Positions 1 to 10,720 are shown, numbered from the stretch's first letter. The stretch is DNA of 64,000 nt from Herbaspirillum sp. DW155 (GCF_037076565.1 NZ_AP029028.1:1364001-1428000), one strand, 5' to 3'. Numbers and translations are program-made. Notes: a model not told the origin generated them from the letters alone.

Positions 1-102
1 AGGGCGGGGCGGGCGGGCGAGTATTGCTTTCGGCTACCTGAGTGTTGCCATTTGCTAATTGGAGTGGATTTACGGAGGGCCGGGAGAAGGGCTGGCCGCC
101 GC

Positions 103-1308
103 TCAGTGCCAGTGCGCCGCAGCCGCCTCGATCTCTTCCTGCAGGGCGCGCGCGCCCGGCGAGAGGTGGGCGCCCTTGCGCTGCATGAGGCCGATGCGGC
201 GCTCCGTGCCGCGCAGGACGAACGGCAGGGTGGTGAGCTGGCCGGTGGCAATCTCATGCTGCAACTGATGGGCCGAGATCACGGTGAGCATGTCGCTGCC
301 CACCAGCAGGCCGCGCAGCAGCGCCAGGTCGCCCGTTTCCACGGCCGGACGCGGCGCCGGCCAGCCGCTCTCGCGGAAGAACTGATCGATGGAATCGCGC
401 AGCGGCGTGCCCGCCCGCGAGAGTACCCAGGGGTAGCCGTCGAGGTCGCGCAGGGCCAGCCTCCGGCGGCCTGCCAGCGGATGGCCGGCGCGCGCGATCA
501 GGGCGGCACCGTCCTCCACCAGCGCGCGCATGTCGAAGGTGTCGCCGGAAAAGGCGCGCAGGGCGCCGACGATGAAGTCGATGCGCCCGCTCATGAGGCC
601 CGCCGCCAGCTCTTCATAGGGGCTTTCCAGCGAGCGGATCTGCAGACGCGGATGGCGCGCCAGCACCCGCGTCATGGCCGTGGGCAGCAGCTGCGAGCGC
701 GCCAGCGGCAGCGCGCCGACCGTCACCGTCCCTTGCACCACGCCATCGAGCGCGGCAAGGTCTTCAGGAATATGGCGCAGTTCGGCGAGGGCGCGGCCGA
801 AGCGTTCGGTCCAGCGCCGTCCGGCATCGGTGGGCAGCATGCCGTGCGCGGTGCGGAAGAACAGCGCCTGGCCGAGGATGCCCTCCAGCAGCGACAGTGC
901 CTGGCTCACTGCCGAGGGCGAGACCTCCATCAGCCGCGCCACGCTGGGCATGTGATGCGTTTCGGCCAGCAGTGCAGCGGCCTGCAGGCGGCGTTCGTTG
1001 AACAGCGCATCCAGACTGGCGACCGGCTTGCCGCTGCGCTCGCGCAGGCGCAGCGCGTCGTCGCGCACTTCGCGCAGTTCCGCCTCGATGCGCTCGACCC
1101 GCAGCCTGACCGCTTCCCCGGCCGTGGTGAGCAGCATGCCGCGACCCTTGCGCTCGAACAGCTGCGTCTGCAGGCTCTGCTCCAACGCGGCCACCGAGCG
1201 GGCCACGGCCGAGGAGGCGCGCAGCAGCGTGTCGGAAGAGCGGCGCACCCCGCCGGTGGTGGCGACGACGTTGAAGACGTGGAGATGGCGCAGGTTGAGC
1301 AGAGACAT
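103..1308 (-). CDS. LysR-type regulator with two tandem HTH domains
   Basis: This is a 401-residue regulator, about 100 residues longer than a normal LysR protein. The extra length is a second winged-helix unit. Residues about 4-67 read as a LysR HTH ending in LFERKGRGMLLTTAGEA. Residues about 100-165 repeat the same pattern (SVARLMEVSPSAVSQALSLL, then LFFRTAHGMLPTDAG). A normal LysR effector domain follows (EELAAGLMSGRIDFIVGAL, WVLSRAGTPLRDSI). It is divergent from the 4-oxalomesaconate operon, with 131 bp between the two starts, so it probably controls that operon in response to a pathway intermediate (inference). Family membership is certain; the ligand is unknown. Confidence 0.9.
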   Translation of the reverse strand: MSLLNLRHLHVFNVVATTGGVRRSSDTLLRASSAVARSVAALEQSLQTQLFERKGRGMLLTTAGEAVRLRVERIEAELREVRDDALRLRERSGKPVASLDALFNERRLQAAALLAETHHMPSVARLMEVSPSAVSQALSLLEGILGQALFFRTAHGMLPTDAGRRWTERFGRALAELRHIPEDLAALDGVVQGTVTVGALPLARSQLLPTAMTRVLARHPRLQIRSLESPYEELAAGLMSGRIDFIVGALRAFSGDTFDMRALVEDGAALIARAGHPLAGRRRLALRDLDGYPWVLSRAGTPLRDSIDQFFRESGWPAPRPAVETGDLALLRGLLVGSDMLTVISAHQLQHEIATGQLTTLPFVLRGTERRIGLMQRKGAHLSPGARALQEEIEAAAAHWH

Positions 1309-1439
1309 GGCGGGTCGGCGGAGGGATTCCGGATTCTGAGGGCGATTAGAAAATTAGAACAGAGGAAGGCCCACAACGCAACCAAGCGGGCAGGGGGCTC
1401 ACGCATACTCGGCGCCATTGTTTTCAAAGGTAAAGACCG

Positions 1440-2600
1440 GTGTCCGACCTCGACCTCCATTCTCCTGCCGATCCTGATGGTGCCGACCTGCTGGCCATCC
1501 CCTGCACTCTGATGCGCGGCGGTACCTCGCGCGGCCCGTTCTTCCTGGCCGATGACCTGCCGCAGGAGACGGCCGCGCGCGACCGCGTGCTGCTGGCCGC
1601 GCTCGGCTCGCCCGACCGGCGCCAGATCGATGGCCTGGGCGGCGCCCATCCGCTGACCAGCAAGGCCGGCATCGTCCGCCGCAGCCAGGTGGCCGGGGTG
1701 GACCTGGAGTTCCTGTTCGCGCAGTTGCAGCCCGAATCGGATCGCGTCGATACCACGCCCAATTGCGGCAACATGCTGGCCGCCGTGCTGCCCTTTGCCA
1801 TTGAACGCGGTCTCATCGCAACCGGCCCTGAGACCACCACGGCGCGCATTCTCACGCTCAACACCGGCATGCAATGCGAGGTAACGGTAGAGACCCCGGG
1901 CGGCCGCCTGCGCTACCGGGGCGATACCCGCATTGATGGCGTGCCGGGCACGGCCGCACCGGTGCGCATCAACTTCCTCGATACAGCCGGTTCAGTGTGC
2001 CCGGCGATGTTGCCCACGGGCCGCGTGCTGGACCGGGTGCGCCATGCCACGGCCGATGGCGGGCAGCGCGAGATCGCCGCCACCCTCATCGACAATGGCA
2101 TGCCCATGGTGCTGGTGCGGGCGGCAGACTTTGGCTTGGCCGGTGATGAAAGTGTGGCCGACCTCAATGCCGATACCGTCTTGAAGGAAAGGCTGGAAGC
2201 CCTGCGCCTGGCCTGCGGACCGTTGATGGGCCTGGGCGACGTGGCCGGCAAGAACTATCCCAAGATGTGCCTGCTGTCGGCCCCCACGGCAGGCGGCACG
2301 GTCTCGACCCGCTGCTTCATCCCGCACGTCTGCCACGAAGCCATCGGTGTGCTGGCCGCCGTCACGGTGGCTACCGCCTGCGTGCTGGAAGGCTCGGTGG
2401 CGCAAGGGCTGGCGGTGGCTGGCAGCGGCTTGCTGCGCACCGTCTCGGTGGAGCATCCCACCGGGGAATTCAGCGTCGCGCTGGAGCTGGACCCGCGCGA
2501 TGCGCAACAGATCCGGCGCGCGGCGCTGCTGCGCACGGCGCGTCCCATCCTGCGCGGGGAAGTCCTGATCCCTGCCGAACTCTTGAACCCTCATCCGTAA
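1440..2600 (+). CDS. galD: 4-oxalomesaconate tautomerase, PrpF family
   Basis: This 386-residue PrpF/diaminopimelate-epimerase-fold protein has the family signatures MRGGTSRGPFF near residue 25 and TTPNCGNML near residue 108. GalD-type members interconvert the keto and enol (double-bond) forms of 4-oxalomesaconate in the protocatechuate 4,5-cleavage and gallate pathways. That role fits here because a hydratase and an aldolase for the next two steps follow at once. The start is GTG with AAAGG about 9 bases upstream; the first in-frame ATG would remove the first 23 residues. Other PrpF proteins act on 2-methylaconitate, so the substrate assignment rests on context. Confidence 0.85.
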   Translation: MSDLDLHSPADPDGADLLAIPCTLMRGGTSRGPFFLADDLPQETAARDRVLLAALGSPDRRQIDGLGGAHPLTSKAGIVRRSQVAGVDLEFLFAQLQPESDRVDTTPNCGNMLAAVLPFAIERGLIATGPETTTARILTLNTGMQCEVTVETPGGRLRYRGDTRIDGVPGTAAPVRINFLDTAGSVCPAMLPTGRVLDRVRHATADGGQREIAATLIDNGMPMVLVRAADFGLAGDESVADLNADTVLKERLEALRLACGPLMGLGDVAGKNYPKMCLLSAPTAGGTVSTRCFIPHVCHEAIGVLAAVTVATACVLEGSVAQGLAVAGSGLLRTVSVEHPTGEFSVALELDPRDAQQIRRAALLRTARPILRGEVLIPAELLNPHP

Positions 2601-2605
2601 ATCCC

Positions 2606-3649
2606 ATGCGAGACTCTCTCATCATCGACTGTCATGGTCACTACACCACGGCGCCCAAGGCGCTGGAAGACTGGCGCAACCGGCAGATCGCCAACCTGAA
2701 TACCCCCGAACTGGGCCCCAGGGTGGCCGAGCTGAAGATCAGCGACGACGAACTGCGCGAGTCCATCGAGAGCAACCAGTTGCGCCTGATGAAGGAGCGC
2801 GGTGCCGATCTCACCATCTTCTCGCCGCGCGCCTCCTTCATGGCGCATCACATCGGTGATCTCAACACCAGCCAGACCTGGGCGGCCATCTGCAACGAAC
2901 TGTGCCATCGCGTAGCGCAGCTGTTCCCCGATCACTTCATCGGTGCGGCCATGCTGCCGCAGTCGCCGGGCGCAGACATCCGCACCTCGATTGCCGAGAT
3001 GGAAAAGTGCGTCAAGGAATATGGTTTCGTCGGCATCAACCTCAATCCGGATCCCTCGGGCGGCCATTGGACTTCGCCGCCGCTGTCCGACCGGTCCTGG
3101 TATCCGCTCTACGAAAAGATGGTGGAGCTGGAAGTGCCGGCCATGATCCACGTGAGCACCAGCTGCAATGCCTGCTTCCACACGACCGGTTCGCACTACC
3201 TGAACGCCGATACCACCGCCTTCATGCAGTGCCTGACCTCGGACCTGTTCAAGGACTTCCCCACGCTGAAGTTCCTGATCCCGCACGGCGGCGGTGCCGT
3301 GCCCTACCACTGGGGTCGCTTCCGTGGCCTGGCCCAGGAGATGAAGAAGCCGCTGCTCGAGGATCACCTGCTCAACAACATCTTCTTCGATACCTGCGTC
3401 TATCACCAGCCGGGCATCGACCTGCTCACCCGCGTCATTCCCGTGGACAACGTGCTGTTCGCCTCCGAGATGATCGGGGCGGTGCGCGGCATCGACCCCG
3501 AGACCGGCCATTACTACGACGACACCAAACGCTACATCGAGGCCGCCGCACTGAGCCCCGCAGAGCGCCACCAGATTTACGAAGGCAATGCCCGCCGCGT
3601 CTATCCGCGACTGGATGCCGCCCTGAACGCGAAAGGACTGACAGCATGA
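2606..3649 (+). CDS. ligJ: 4-oxalomesaconate hydratase, LigJ-type amidohydrolase
   Basis: This 347-residue protein is a metal-dependent amidohydrolase-superfamily enzyme. It adds water to 4-oxalomesaconate to give 4-carboxy-4-hydroxy-2-oxoadipate. Metal-ligand candidates are His10 and His12 (CHGH), His182 (MIHVSTSC) and His227 ([15 protein letters not shown]). It starts 5 bases after the tautomerase stop, and its TGA overlaps the ATG of the aldolase, so the three genes are translationally coupled. It is the LigJ type known from sphingomonads, not the unrelated PIG-L-like GalB hydratase of pseudomonads. Chromosomal gene order and the family signature agree. Confidence 0.9.
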   Translation: MRDSLIIDCHGHYTTAPKALEDWRNRQIANLNTPELGPRVAELKISDDELRESIESNQLRLMKERGADLTIFSPRASFMAHHIGDLNTSQTWAAICNELCHRVAQLFPDHFIGAAMLPQSPGADIRTSIAEMEKCVKEYGFVGINLNPDPSGGHWTSPPLSDRSWYPLYEKMVELEVPAMIHVSTSCNACFHTTGSHYLNADTTAFMQCLTSDLFKDFPTLKFLIPHGGGAVPYHWGRFRGLAQEMKKPLLEDHLLNNIFFDTCVYHQPGIDLLTRVIPVDNVLFASEMIGAVRGIDPETGHYYDDTKRYIEAAALSPAERHQIYEGNARRVYPRLDAALNAKGLTA

Positions 3650-4344
3650 GCACTCCCCTGATCAACCAGCTTGGCGTGGTCAAGCGCCATATCGAGCGCG
3701 CCGACGCCGCTGCCGTGGCGCATCTGGGCAAACTGGGCGTGGCCACCGTGCATGAGGCGCAGGGTCGTACCGGCCTGCTGAAACCCTATCTGCGTCCCAT
3801 CTATCCCGGCGCCGCAGTGTCGGGCACGGCCGTGACCGTGCTGCTGCACCCCGGCGACAACTGGATGATGCACGTGGCGGCCGAGCAGATCCAGCCCGGC
3901 GACATCGTGGTGGCGGCCATCACGGCCGAATGCACCGATGGCTATTTTGGTGATCTGCTGGCCACCAGCTTCATGGCACGCGGCGCGCGGGGACTCATCA
4001 TCGATGCCGGCGTGCGCGACGTGAAGGTCTTGAAGGAAATGGGCTTCCCGGTATGGAGCCGCGCCATCAGTGCCAAGGGCACCATCAAGGCCACGCTGGG
4101 CTCGGTCAACGTACCGGTGGTCTGTGCCGGTGCGCTGGTCCATCCGGGCGACGTGATCGTGGCCGACGATGACGGCGTGGTCGCCGTGCCCGCAGCCGAT
4201 GCGTTACGCGTGGCCGGGGTGGCGCAACAGCGCGAAGACCTCGAAGGCGAGAAGCGCGCGCAACTGGCTGCCGGCGTGCTGGGGCTGGACATGTACAAGA
4301 TGCGCGGTCCGCTGGAAGCAGCCGGACTGAAATACATCGACTGA
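3646..4344 (+). CDS. ligK: 4-carboxy-4-hydroxy-2-oxoadipate aldolase, RraA-like fold
   Basis: This 232-residue class II aldolase belongs to the LigK/HMG aldolase family with the RraA-like fold. It should cleave 4-carboxy-4-hydroxy-2-oxoadipate to pyruvate and oxaloacetate, the last step of the pathway. Family segments are visible: [21 protein letters not shown], then [15 protein letters not shown], which carries the conserved Arg-Asp pair for divalent metal and pyruvate binding. The ATG overlaps the hydratase stop codon (ATGA). No ring-cleavage dioxygenase or dehydrogenase lies in the window, so upstream steps must be encoded elsewhere. Confidence 0.9.
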   Translation: MSTPLINQLGVVKRHIERADAAAVAHLGKLGVATVHEAQGRTGLLKPYLRPIYPGAAVSGTAVTVLLHPGDNWMMHVAAEQIQPGDIVVAAITAECTDGYFGDLLATSFMARGARGLIIDAGVRDVKVLKEMGFPVWSRAISAKGTIKATLGSVNVPVVCAGALVHPGDVIVADDDGVVAVPAADALRVAGVAQQREDLEGEKRAQLAAGVLGLDMYKMRGPLEAAGLKYID

Positions 4345-4480
4345 ACCCGGTGGGAGCAGTGAGGGGGAAGAACAGAGCGTCCATCCATAAGAGGCGCACC
4401 CGCCTTGTTGCCGTCATCGCGCGCCACTGAGAACAACACTGGTTCAGCCAGACCGATTTATCAAGAGGAGGAGATTGCCC

Positions 4481-5602
4481 ATGCAGTTGCGTCACACTAT
4501 CCGTTCACTGCCGGCCGCCGTGCTGCTGGCCGCCGCCCCTGCTGCTTTCGCGCAGGGCTCGGTCACCATTTATGGCGTGCTCGACGTCTATACCGCCTAC
4601 CAGAAGAGCACCGTCAGCGGCAAGGACACCTCGCTCTGGGCCATGGGCAACAATGGCCAGATGACCAGCCGGCTCGGCTTCAAGGGCGTGGAAGATCTGG
4701 GCGGAGGCTATCGCGCCACCTTCAACCTGGAGAGCGGCTTCGACCCCAGCACCGGCGCGCTGCAGAACAGCTATCGCCTGTTTGACCGTCAGTCCTGGGT
4801 GGGCCTGGGCGGTGGCTTCGGTGAGGTGAGGGTGGGGCGGCAGAACAGCGTCATGTTCCTCTACTCGGGCAACATGGATGCCTTTGGCGCGGCCACGTAT
4901 GGCTCGGCCTACAACAACTTCGCCAACTGGCTGGCACGGGTGGACAACGACATCAGCTACATCTCGCCCAGGTTTTCCAATACCACGCTGGAATTGCATT
5001 ACTCCGTCGGCGAGCGCGCCGGCAGCACGGCCGGCAATGCGGTCTACCAGATCGGCATGCAGACCCAGCAGGGGCCGCTCTATGTGGGTAGTGCCTACCT
5101 CAACGCCAACAACACCACCAACACCAACAGCGTGAAGCAGTTCATGCTGGGCGGGAATTATGACTATGGCAGCGGCAAGGTCTACCTGGCCTTCTTCCGT
5201 ACCAATGAAGTGATCTCGGCCACCACCGGCAACGTCTTTACCAACCCGGCCGGCAAATACGATCCGAGCGGTGCTGTGGTGGGCAATACGCCGGGCAATT
5301 ATCACAACACCTACAGCCTCTCGGCGGACTACCGCATCAATGCGCAGACCACCGTGGGTGCCGGTGGCGGCTACGTCAAGGACAGCTCGCGCTACAACAA
5401 CAATGCGCGCCAGTTCAGCCTGATCGTGAACTATGACTTGTCCAGGCGCACACGGCTGTATGCGGTGGCCTCACGGCTGATCAACCAGAACACCGCCGCC
5501 TATCGCATGACCGGTGCCAGCTTCACCGCCAGCCAGGCCCTGAGCCCGGATGCCGGGGCCAGCGAGACCGGTGTCCAACTGGGCATCCGCCACACCTTCT
5601 GA
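4481..5602 (+). CDS. Outer-membrane general porin, Gram-negative porin family
   Basis: This is a 373-residue trimeric-porin-type beta barrel. The signal peptide ends at AAAPAAFA and the mature protein starts QGSVTIYGVLD, as in Burkholderiales porins. It has the usual segments (SRLGFKGVEDLGGGYRA, RQSWVGLGGGFGEVRVGRQ) and a C-terminal Phe (GIRHTF). The ATG at 4481 was chosen over an in-frame TTG six bases earlier because AAGAGGAGGAG lies 7 bases upstream of it. It follows the aldolase by 136 bp on the same strand and may import the aromatic acid substrate of that pathway, although this family is not very selective. Confidence 0.9.
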   Translation: MQLRHTIRSLPAAVLLAAAPAAFAQGSVTIYGVLDVYTAYQKSTVSGKDTSLWAMGNNGQMTSRLGFKGVEDLGGGYRATFNLESGFDPSTGALQNSYRLFDRQSWVGLGGGFGEVRVGRQNSVMFLYSGNMDAFGAATYGSAYNNFANWLARVDNDISYISPRFSNTTLELHYSVGERAGSTAGNAVYQIGMQTQQGPLYVGSAYLNANNTTNTNSVKQFMLGGNYDYGSGKVYLAFFRTNEVISATTGNVFTNPAGKYDPSGAVVGNTPGNYHNTYSLSADYRINAQTTVGAGGGYVKDSSRYNNNARQFSLIVNYDLSRRTRLYAVASRLINQNTAAYRMTGASFTASQALSPDAGASETGVQLGIRHTF

Positions 5603-5620
5603 GCACGGCGGCAAGCCGCC

Positions 5621-6226
5621 TCAGCGCACTGCGTAGGCCGCCAGGAAGGTCTCCACTGCGCGGGCTACCATGCGCTTGAGGCGCGGGCGGGAGATGGATT
5701 TCTCCAGTCCCAGCATCATCGGCTTGACCGTCTCGCAGTCCAGCAGGGCGCATAGTTGCAGCGTCGCCAGCATGGGGTCGGCTGGCCGCAGGCGTCCTGC
5801 CGCCATCTGTTTTTGCAGGAAGGCGGCGACGCGCTCCAGCCCCATCTTCGGCCCTTGCTCATGGAAGCGGCGGCCGATGTCACTGCGTCCGGATTCGGCC
5901 ACGATCATGCGGTGCGTCTGCAGCGTGCTCTCCTGGCACAGGAAGGCGGCGGCCTTTTCACCAAACACCCGCAGGGTCAGTTCCAGATCGTCCACCTCCT
6001 GGTCCAGCGCGGCCAGTGCGGGCTCCATCTGCTTCTTCGCTTCGCCGTGGGTGACCTCCACGAACAGCTCCTCCTTCGATTTGAAATAGCTGTACAGCGT
6101 GGCCTTGGAGCCACCGATGCGGGCCGATATCTCGGCCATGGACGCACCTTCGAAGCCCATTTCCTTGAATACCTCCGCCGCTGCGGCCAGGATCGCCTCG
6201 CGCCGGGCCGGGGTCTTTACTCTCAT
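5621..6226 (-). CDS. TetR/AcrR-family repressor, divergent from RND efflux operon
   Basis: This 201-residue TetR-family regulator has an N-terminal HTH (SMAEISARIGGSKATLYSYFKSKEELF) and an all-helical ligand domain of the AcrR C-terminal type. It is transcribed away from the adaptor gene of the efflux operon, the usual arrangement for a local efflux repressor. The ATG at 6226 has GGAG nine bases upstream; an earlier in-frame ATG at 6253 lacks a ribosome binding site. Its probable operator is the inverted repeat at 6311-6337. Its 3' end converges on the porin gene 18 bp away. Confidence 0.85.
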   Translation of the reverse strand: MRVKTPARREAILAAAAEVFKEMGFEGASMAEISARIGGSKATLYSYFKSKEELFVEVTHGEAKKQMEPALAALDQEVDDLELTLRVFGEKAAAFLCQESTLQTHRMIVAESGRSDIGRRFHEQGPKMGLERVAAFLQKQMAAGRLRPADPMLATLQLCALLDCETVKPMMLGLEKSISRPRLKRMVARAVETFLAAYAVR

Positions 6227-6286
6227 TTGCAAGTCTCCGTGGTTTTTTTGCACGTGTCATTTTCGTACAGATGTGTTCAGTATTGC

Positions 6287-6316
6287 TTGACCGGGAAACG
6301 AATGTCAATGAATAAT
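6287..6316 (+). promoter_or_regulatory. Sigma-70 promoter of the efflux operon
   Basis: A -35 box TTGACC (6287-6292) lies 18 bp from AATAAT (6311-6316), a 5/6 match to TATAAT. The -10 box is inside the left arm of the adjacent inverted repeat, so a repressor bound there would block polymerase. Confidence 0.55.
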
Positions 6317-6337
6317 ACCGTACAGTTCGGTATTGTT
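6311..6337. promoter_or_regulatory. Inverted-repeat operator for the TetR regulator
   Basis: AATACCG (6314-6320) and CGGTATT (6328-6334) are perfect inverted arms separated by TACAGTT. The match extends to 9 of 10 bases per arm over 6311-6337. It sits between the divergent TetR gene and the efflux operon and overlaps the predicted -10 box. A related half-site run (CGTACAG, later TCAGTATTG) occurs near 6265-6285. Confidence 0.6.
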
Positions 6338-6368
6338 ATAAATCTTCTTCCTTTCCGGAGAGTCCTTC

Positions 6369-7553
6369 ATGCGCACCACACCCCTTCTACGGCCCGTCGC
6401 TGCACTGGCCATCCTCAGTGTTCTCAGCGCCTGCGGCAAGCCGCCGGGCGGTCCGCCACCGGCCGCCGGCACGCCCTTGCTGGGAGTGATCACGGTGCAT
6501 CAGCAGCCGGTGGAACTGCACACCGAACTGCCGGGCCGCACCTCGCCGTTCCAGATCGCCGAGGTGCGTCCGCAGGTCAGTGGCATCATCAAGTCGCGCA
6601 ATTTCCGCGAGGGTAGTGATGTCAAGGTCGGCCAGGTGCTGTACCAGATCAACCCGGCCAGCTATCAGGCCGCCTATGACAGCAGCGTGGCGGCCCTGGC
6701 CAAGGCCGAGGCGAGTGTGAAGACGGCGCGCCTGAAGGCCAGCCGCTACAAGGAGCTGGTGGCCATCAAGGCGGTCAGCCAGCAGGATTACGACGATGCG
6801 GTGGCCTCGCTGGGCGAGGCTGAGGCCGATGTCGGTACGGCGCGCGCCAATCTGCAGACCAGCCGCATCAACCTCGATTACGCCAAGGTGGACGCGCCCA
6901 TCTCCGGCCGCATCAGCAAGTCCAGCGTGACGCCGGGTGCCCTGGTGACGGCCAACCAGACCACCGCGATGACCACCATCCAGCAGCTCGATCCGATCTA
7001 CGTCGACGTCACCCAGTCCAGCAGCACCTGGCTCTCTCTGAAGGAAGCGCTGGCCAATGGCGAGTTGCAGAAGGCGGGCAATGGCGCCAAGGTCAGGCTG
7101 ATTCTGGAAAACGGCCGCACCTATGCGCAGGAAGGCACGCTGCAGTTCTCCGATGTCACGGTCAATCAGGACACCGGCGCCATCACGCTGCGGGCCGTCT
7201 TCCCCAATCCCAAGACTGACCTGCTGCCCGGCATGTATGTGCGTGCCGTCCTGGAAGAAGGCGTGCGCCAGCAGGGTCTGCTGGTGCCGCAGCAGGCGGT
7301 CAGCCGTGACGGCGCCGGCAAGCCGGTGGCCTTCGTGGTCAATGCGCAGGGTGTGGTGGAGCAGCGCGCCCTGGTGACCGATCGCGCCATCGGTGACAAG
7401 TGGCTGGTCAGCAGTGGCCTCAAGGAAGGCGACCAGCTGGTGGTCGACGGCCAGCAGTCCGCCCGGCCCGGTGCCAGGGTGAAGGTGGTGCCGTGGACGC
7501 CCAAGACGGCCGCCACCAGCGCAGCTGCCGGCAACGGCGCCGGCACCAACTGA
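6369..7553 (+). CDS. RND efflux periplasmic adaptor lipoprotein, AcrA/MexA type
   Basis: This is a 394-residue membrane fusion protein. It has a lipoprotein signal with lipobox LSAC, so Cys22 would be lipidated. Next come the biotinyl-lipoyl segment ([22 protein letters not shown]), a coiled-coil hairpin (about residues 100-165, rich in Ala, Lys and Glu) and the second lipoyl half ([18 protein letters not shown]). Beta-barrel and membrane-proximal domains end the protein. It bridges the inner-membrane pump and the outer-membrane channel encoded next. It is the first gene of the efflux operon and lies 16 bp upstream of the pump gene. Confidence 0.93.
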   Translation: MRTTPLLRPVAALAILSVLSACGKPPGGPPPAAGTPLLGVITVHQQPVELHTELPGRTSPFQIAEVRPQVSGIIKSRNFREGSDVKVGQVLYQINPASYQAAYDSSVAALAKAEASVKTARLKASRYKELVAIKAVSQQDYDDAVASLGEAEADVGTARANLQTSRINLDYAKVDAPISGRISKSSVTPGALVTANQTTAMTTIQQLDPIYVDVTQSSSTWLSLKEALANGELQKAGNGAKVRLILENGRTYAQEGTLQFSDVTVNQDTGAITLRAVFPNPKTDLLPGMYVRAVLEEGVRQQGLLVPQQAVSRDGAGKPVAFVVNAQGVVEQRALVTDRAIGDKWLVSSGLKEGDQLVVDGQQSARPGARVKVVPWTPKTAATSAAAGNGAGTN

Positions 7554-7569
7554 AAGGCGGGAACAGATC

Positions 7570-10500
7570 ATGGCTCGCTTCTTCATTGACCGCCCCATCT
7601 TCGCCTGGGTGATTGCCATCATCGTCATGCTGGCCGGCGCCATCTCGGTGCTGACCCTGCCGATCGCGCAATACCCGGCCATCGCGCCACCGGCCATCGC
7701 CATCACCGCCAACTATCCGGGAGCCTCGGCCAAGACCCTGGAAGACACCGTGACCCAGATCATCGAACAGAAGATGAAGGGTCTGGATCGCCTCAGCTAC
7801 ATGGCCTCCACCAGCGAATCTTCCGGTTCGGTGACCATCACGCTGACCTTCGAGAACGGGACCAATCCTGACACCGCCCAGGTGCAGGTGCAGAACAAGC
7901 TCTCGCTGGCCACGCCCCTGCTGCCCAGCGAAGTGCAGCAGCAGGGCATCACGGTCACCAAGTCGGCCACCAACTTCCTCAACGTGCTGGCCTTTACTTC
8001 GGAAGATGGCAGCATGAACGGCTCCGACCTGTCGGACTACGTGGCCGCCAACGTTCAGGATGCCATCAGCCGCGTCCCCGGCGTGGGTGACACCACGCTC
8101 TTTGGTTCGCAGTATGCGATGCGGATCTGGCTCGATCCCGACAAACTCAACAGCTACTCCCTGACCCCGCTGGACGTGAAGAACGCCATCCAGGCGCAGA
8201 ACGTCCAGGTGTCTTCGGGCCAGCTGGGTGGCTTGCCGGCGGCCGAGAACCAGCAGATCAACGCCACCATCACGGCGCAGACGCGCCTGCGCACGGCCGA
8301 GCAGTTCCAGAACATCGTGCTGCGCACCCTGCAGGGCGGTGCCCGCGTCAAGCTGCGCGACGTCGCCCGCATCGAACTGGGCAGCGAGAGCTACAACTCG
8401 GTGGGCCGCTACAACGGCAAGCCCGCAGCAGGTCTGGCCATCAAGCTGGCCACCGGTGCCAATGCGCTCGATACCGTCAAGGCCATCGATGCCCGCATGG
8501 CCCAGCTGGAGAAACTCTTCCCGGCCGGCATGAAGGTGCAGAAGCCGTATGACACCACGCCCTTCGTGCGCATCTCCATCGAAGAAGTGGTACGTACCTT
8601 GGTCGAAGCGGTGGTGCTGGTGTTCCTGGTGATGTACCTGTTCCTGCAGAATTTCCGTGCCACTCTGATCCCGACCATCGCCGTGCCGGTGGTGCTGCTG
8701 GGAACCTTCGGCGTGCTGGCGGTGTTCGGCTTCACCATCAACACGCTGACCATGTTTGCGATGGTGCTGGCCATCGGCCTGCTGGTGGACGATGCCATCG
8801 TGGTGGTGGAAAACGTCGAGCGGGTGATGTCCGAAGAGGGCTTGCCGCCCAAGGAAGCCACCCGCAAGTCCATGGGGCAGATCAGCGGCGCGCTGGTCGG
8901 CGTGGCCCTGGTGCTGGCGGCGGTGTTCGTGCCGATGGCTTTCTTCAGTGGTTCTACCGGCGTGATCTATCGCCAGTTCTCCATCACCATCGTCTCGGCC
9001 ATGACCCTCTCGGTGCTGGTGGCGATGATCCTGACCCCGGCCCTGTGCGCGACCCTGCTCAAGCCGGCCGCCAAGGGCCACGCGCTGGCCACCACCGGTT
9101 TCTTCGGCTGGTTCAACCGCCAGTTCGATCGCAGCAACCTGCGCTACCAGGGCATCGTGCGCCACATGCTGGGCCGCGGCTGGCGCTACATGGCCGCCTA
9201 TGCGGTGCTGCTGGCGCTGGTGGTGGTGGGCTTCATGAAGCTGCCGGTGGGCTTCCTGCCGGACGAAGACCAGGGCACGCTGTTTGGCATCATCCAGCTG
9301 CCCTCGGGCGCCACCAAGGTACGTACCGACCAGGTGATCGAGCAGGTCGAACACCACTTCCTGGTGGACGAGAAGGATACGGTCTCGGGGATCTTCTCGG
9401 TCTCGGGCTACAGCTTCGCCGGTAGCGGCCAGAACATGGGCTTTGCCTTCATCAAGCTCAAGCCCTGGGATGAGCGCAAGGGTGCGGGGATGACGGTGAC
9501 CGACGTGGCCAACCGCGCCAGTGCGGCCTTCGCCAAGATCCGCGATGCCCGGGTGTTTGCCTTTGCCCCGCCGGCCGTGTCCGAACTGGGCAATGCGACC
9601 GGCTTCGACCTGATGATCAAGGATGAAGCCAACCTCGGCCACGCTGCCCTGATGCAGGCGCGCAACCAGTTGCTGGGCATCCTGTCGCAGGACAAGCGTC
9701 TGGTGGCGGTGCGTCCCAACGGTCTGGAAGATACGCCGGAGTTCCGCCTGCTGGTCGATACCGAAAAGGCCGGTGCGCTGGGCGTGTCCATGTCCGACAT
9801 CAATGACACCATCGCCACCGCCTGGGGCAGCAGCTACGTCAACGACTTCATCGACAAGGGCCGGGTCAAGAAGGTGATGCTGCAGGGCGATGCGCAATAT
9901 CGCATGCTGCCTTCCGACCTCGAGCGCTGGTACGTGCGCAATACGGCCGGCACCATGGTTCCGTTCAGCGCCTTCTCCTCGGCTGTGTGGGCCTCCGGTT
10001 CGCCGCGCCTGGAGCGCTACAACGGCGTGCCCTCGATGGAAATCCTCGGGATGGCCCTGCCGGGCGCTGCCTCCAGCGGCGAGGCCATGGCCATCGTCGA
10101 AGCCGCCATGGCCAAGATGCCGCCTGGCATCGGCTATGAATGGACCGGCCTGTCGATGCAGGAAAAGGCCTCCAGCGGCCAGACCGGTCTGCTGTATTCG
10201 ATCTCGATCCTGATCGTGTTCCTGGCGCTGGCCGCGCTCTATGAAAGCTGGGCGGTTCCGTTCTCGGTGATCATGGTGGTGCCGCTGGGCGTGTTCGGTG
10301 CACTGCTGGGCGCGATCCTGACCTGGAAGATGAATGACGTGTACTTCCAGGTGGGCCTGTTGACCACCATCGGCCTGGCCAGCAAGAACGCCATCCTGAT
10401 CGTGGAATTCGCCAAGGAGCTCTACGAGCACGGCAACAGCCTGGTGGAAGCCACCATGGAAGCGGTGCGCATGCGTCTGCGTCCGATCCTGATGACCTCG

Positions 10501-10719
10501 ATGGCCTTCATCCTCGGGGTGCTGCCGATGGTGCTGGGCAGTGGTGCCGGCGCCGGTGCGCAGCACGCGCTGGGTACGGCGGTGATCGGCGGCATGTTCT
10601 CGGGCACGATCCTGGCGATCTTCTTCGTGCCGCTGTTCTTCGTGATCATCATGAAGCTGTTCGCCCGCAAGCCCCATTCCGCGCCGCAAGGCCAACCCGC
10701 GATTACCCCGGAGCACTGA
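7570..10719 (+). CDS. RND multidrug efflux pump, HAE1 family (AcrB/MexB/TtgB type)
   Basis: This is a 1049-residue proton-driven inner-membrane pump of normal family length. The start [17 protein letters not shown] is typical of HAE1 transporters. The proton-relay aspartates are present in the fourth membrane helix ([17 protein letters not shown]). The second half repeats the layout ([19 protein letters not shown]). It should export hydrophobic drugs, solvents or phenolics together with the adaptor and channel. The reading frame contains two exact copies of GGTACGTACC at 8589 and 9318, both read as Val-Arg-Thr with an uncommon GTA codon (see findings). Confidence 0.95.
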   Translation: MARFFIDRPIFAWVIAIIVMLAGAISVLTLPIAQYPAIAPPAIAITANYPGASAKTLEDTVTQIIEQKMKGLDRLSYMASTSESSGSVTITLTFENGTNPDTAQVQVQNKLSLATPLLPSEVQQQGITVTKSATNFLNVLAFTSEDGSMNGSDLSDYVAANVQDAISRVPGVGDTTLFGSQYAMRIWLDPDKLNSYSLTPLDVKNAIQAQNVQVSSGQLGGLPAAENQQINATITAQTRLRTAEQFQNIVLRTLQGGARVKLRDVARIELGSESYNSVGRYNGKPAAGLAIKLATGANALDTVKAIDARMAQLEKLFPAGMKVQKPYDTTPFVRISIEEVVRTLVEAVVLVFLVMYLFLQNFRATLIPTIAVPVVLLGTFGVLAVFGFTINTLTMFAMVLAIGLLVDDAIVVVENVERVMSEEGLPPKEATRKSMGQISGALVGVALVLAAVFVPMAFFSGSTGVIYRQFSITIVSAMTLSVLVAMILTPALCATLLKPAAKGHALATTGFFGWFNRQFDRSNLRYQGIVRHMLGRGWRYMAAYAVLLALVVVGFMKLPVGFLPDEDQGTLFGIIQLPSGATKVRTDQVIEQVEHHFLVDEKDTVSGIFSVSGYSFAGSGQNMGFAFIKLKPWDERKGAGMTVTDVANRASAAFAKIRDARVFAFAPPAVSELGNATGFDLMIKDEANLGHAALMQARNQLLGILSQDKRLVAVRPNGLEDTPEFRLLVDTEKAGALGVSMSDINDTIATAWGSSYVNDFIDKGRVKKVMLQGDAQYRMLPSDLERWYVRNTAGTMVPFSAFSSAVWASGSPRLERYNGVPSMEILGMALPGAASSGEAMAIVEAAMAKMPPGIGYEWTGLSMQEKASSGQTGLLYSISILIVFLALAALYESWAVPFSVIMVVPLGVFGALLGAILTWKMNDVYFQVGLLTTIGLASKNAILIVEFAKELYEHGNSLVEATMEAVRMRLRPILMTSMAFILGVLPMVLGSGAGAGAQHALGTAVIGGMFSGTILAIFFVPLFFVIIMKLFARKPHSAPQGQPAITPEH

Positions 10720-10720
10720 C

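Noticed and set aside
1-102. G-rich start of the window
   Set aside because: GGGCGGGGCGGGCGGGCG might form a G-quadruplex, but it is at the edge with no context and downstream of the LysR gene. Nothing can be supported.
5606-5620. Small GGCGGC/GCCGCC hairpin between the porin and the TetR gene
   Set aside because: Six-base stem, two-base loop and no T-run. It could stall transcription but cannot be called a terminator.
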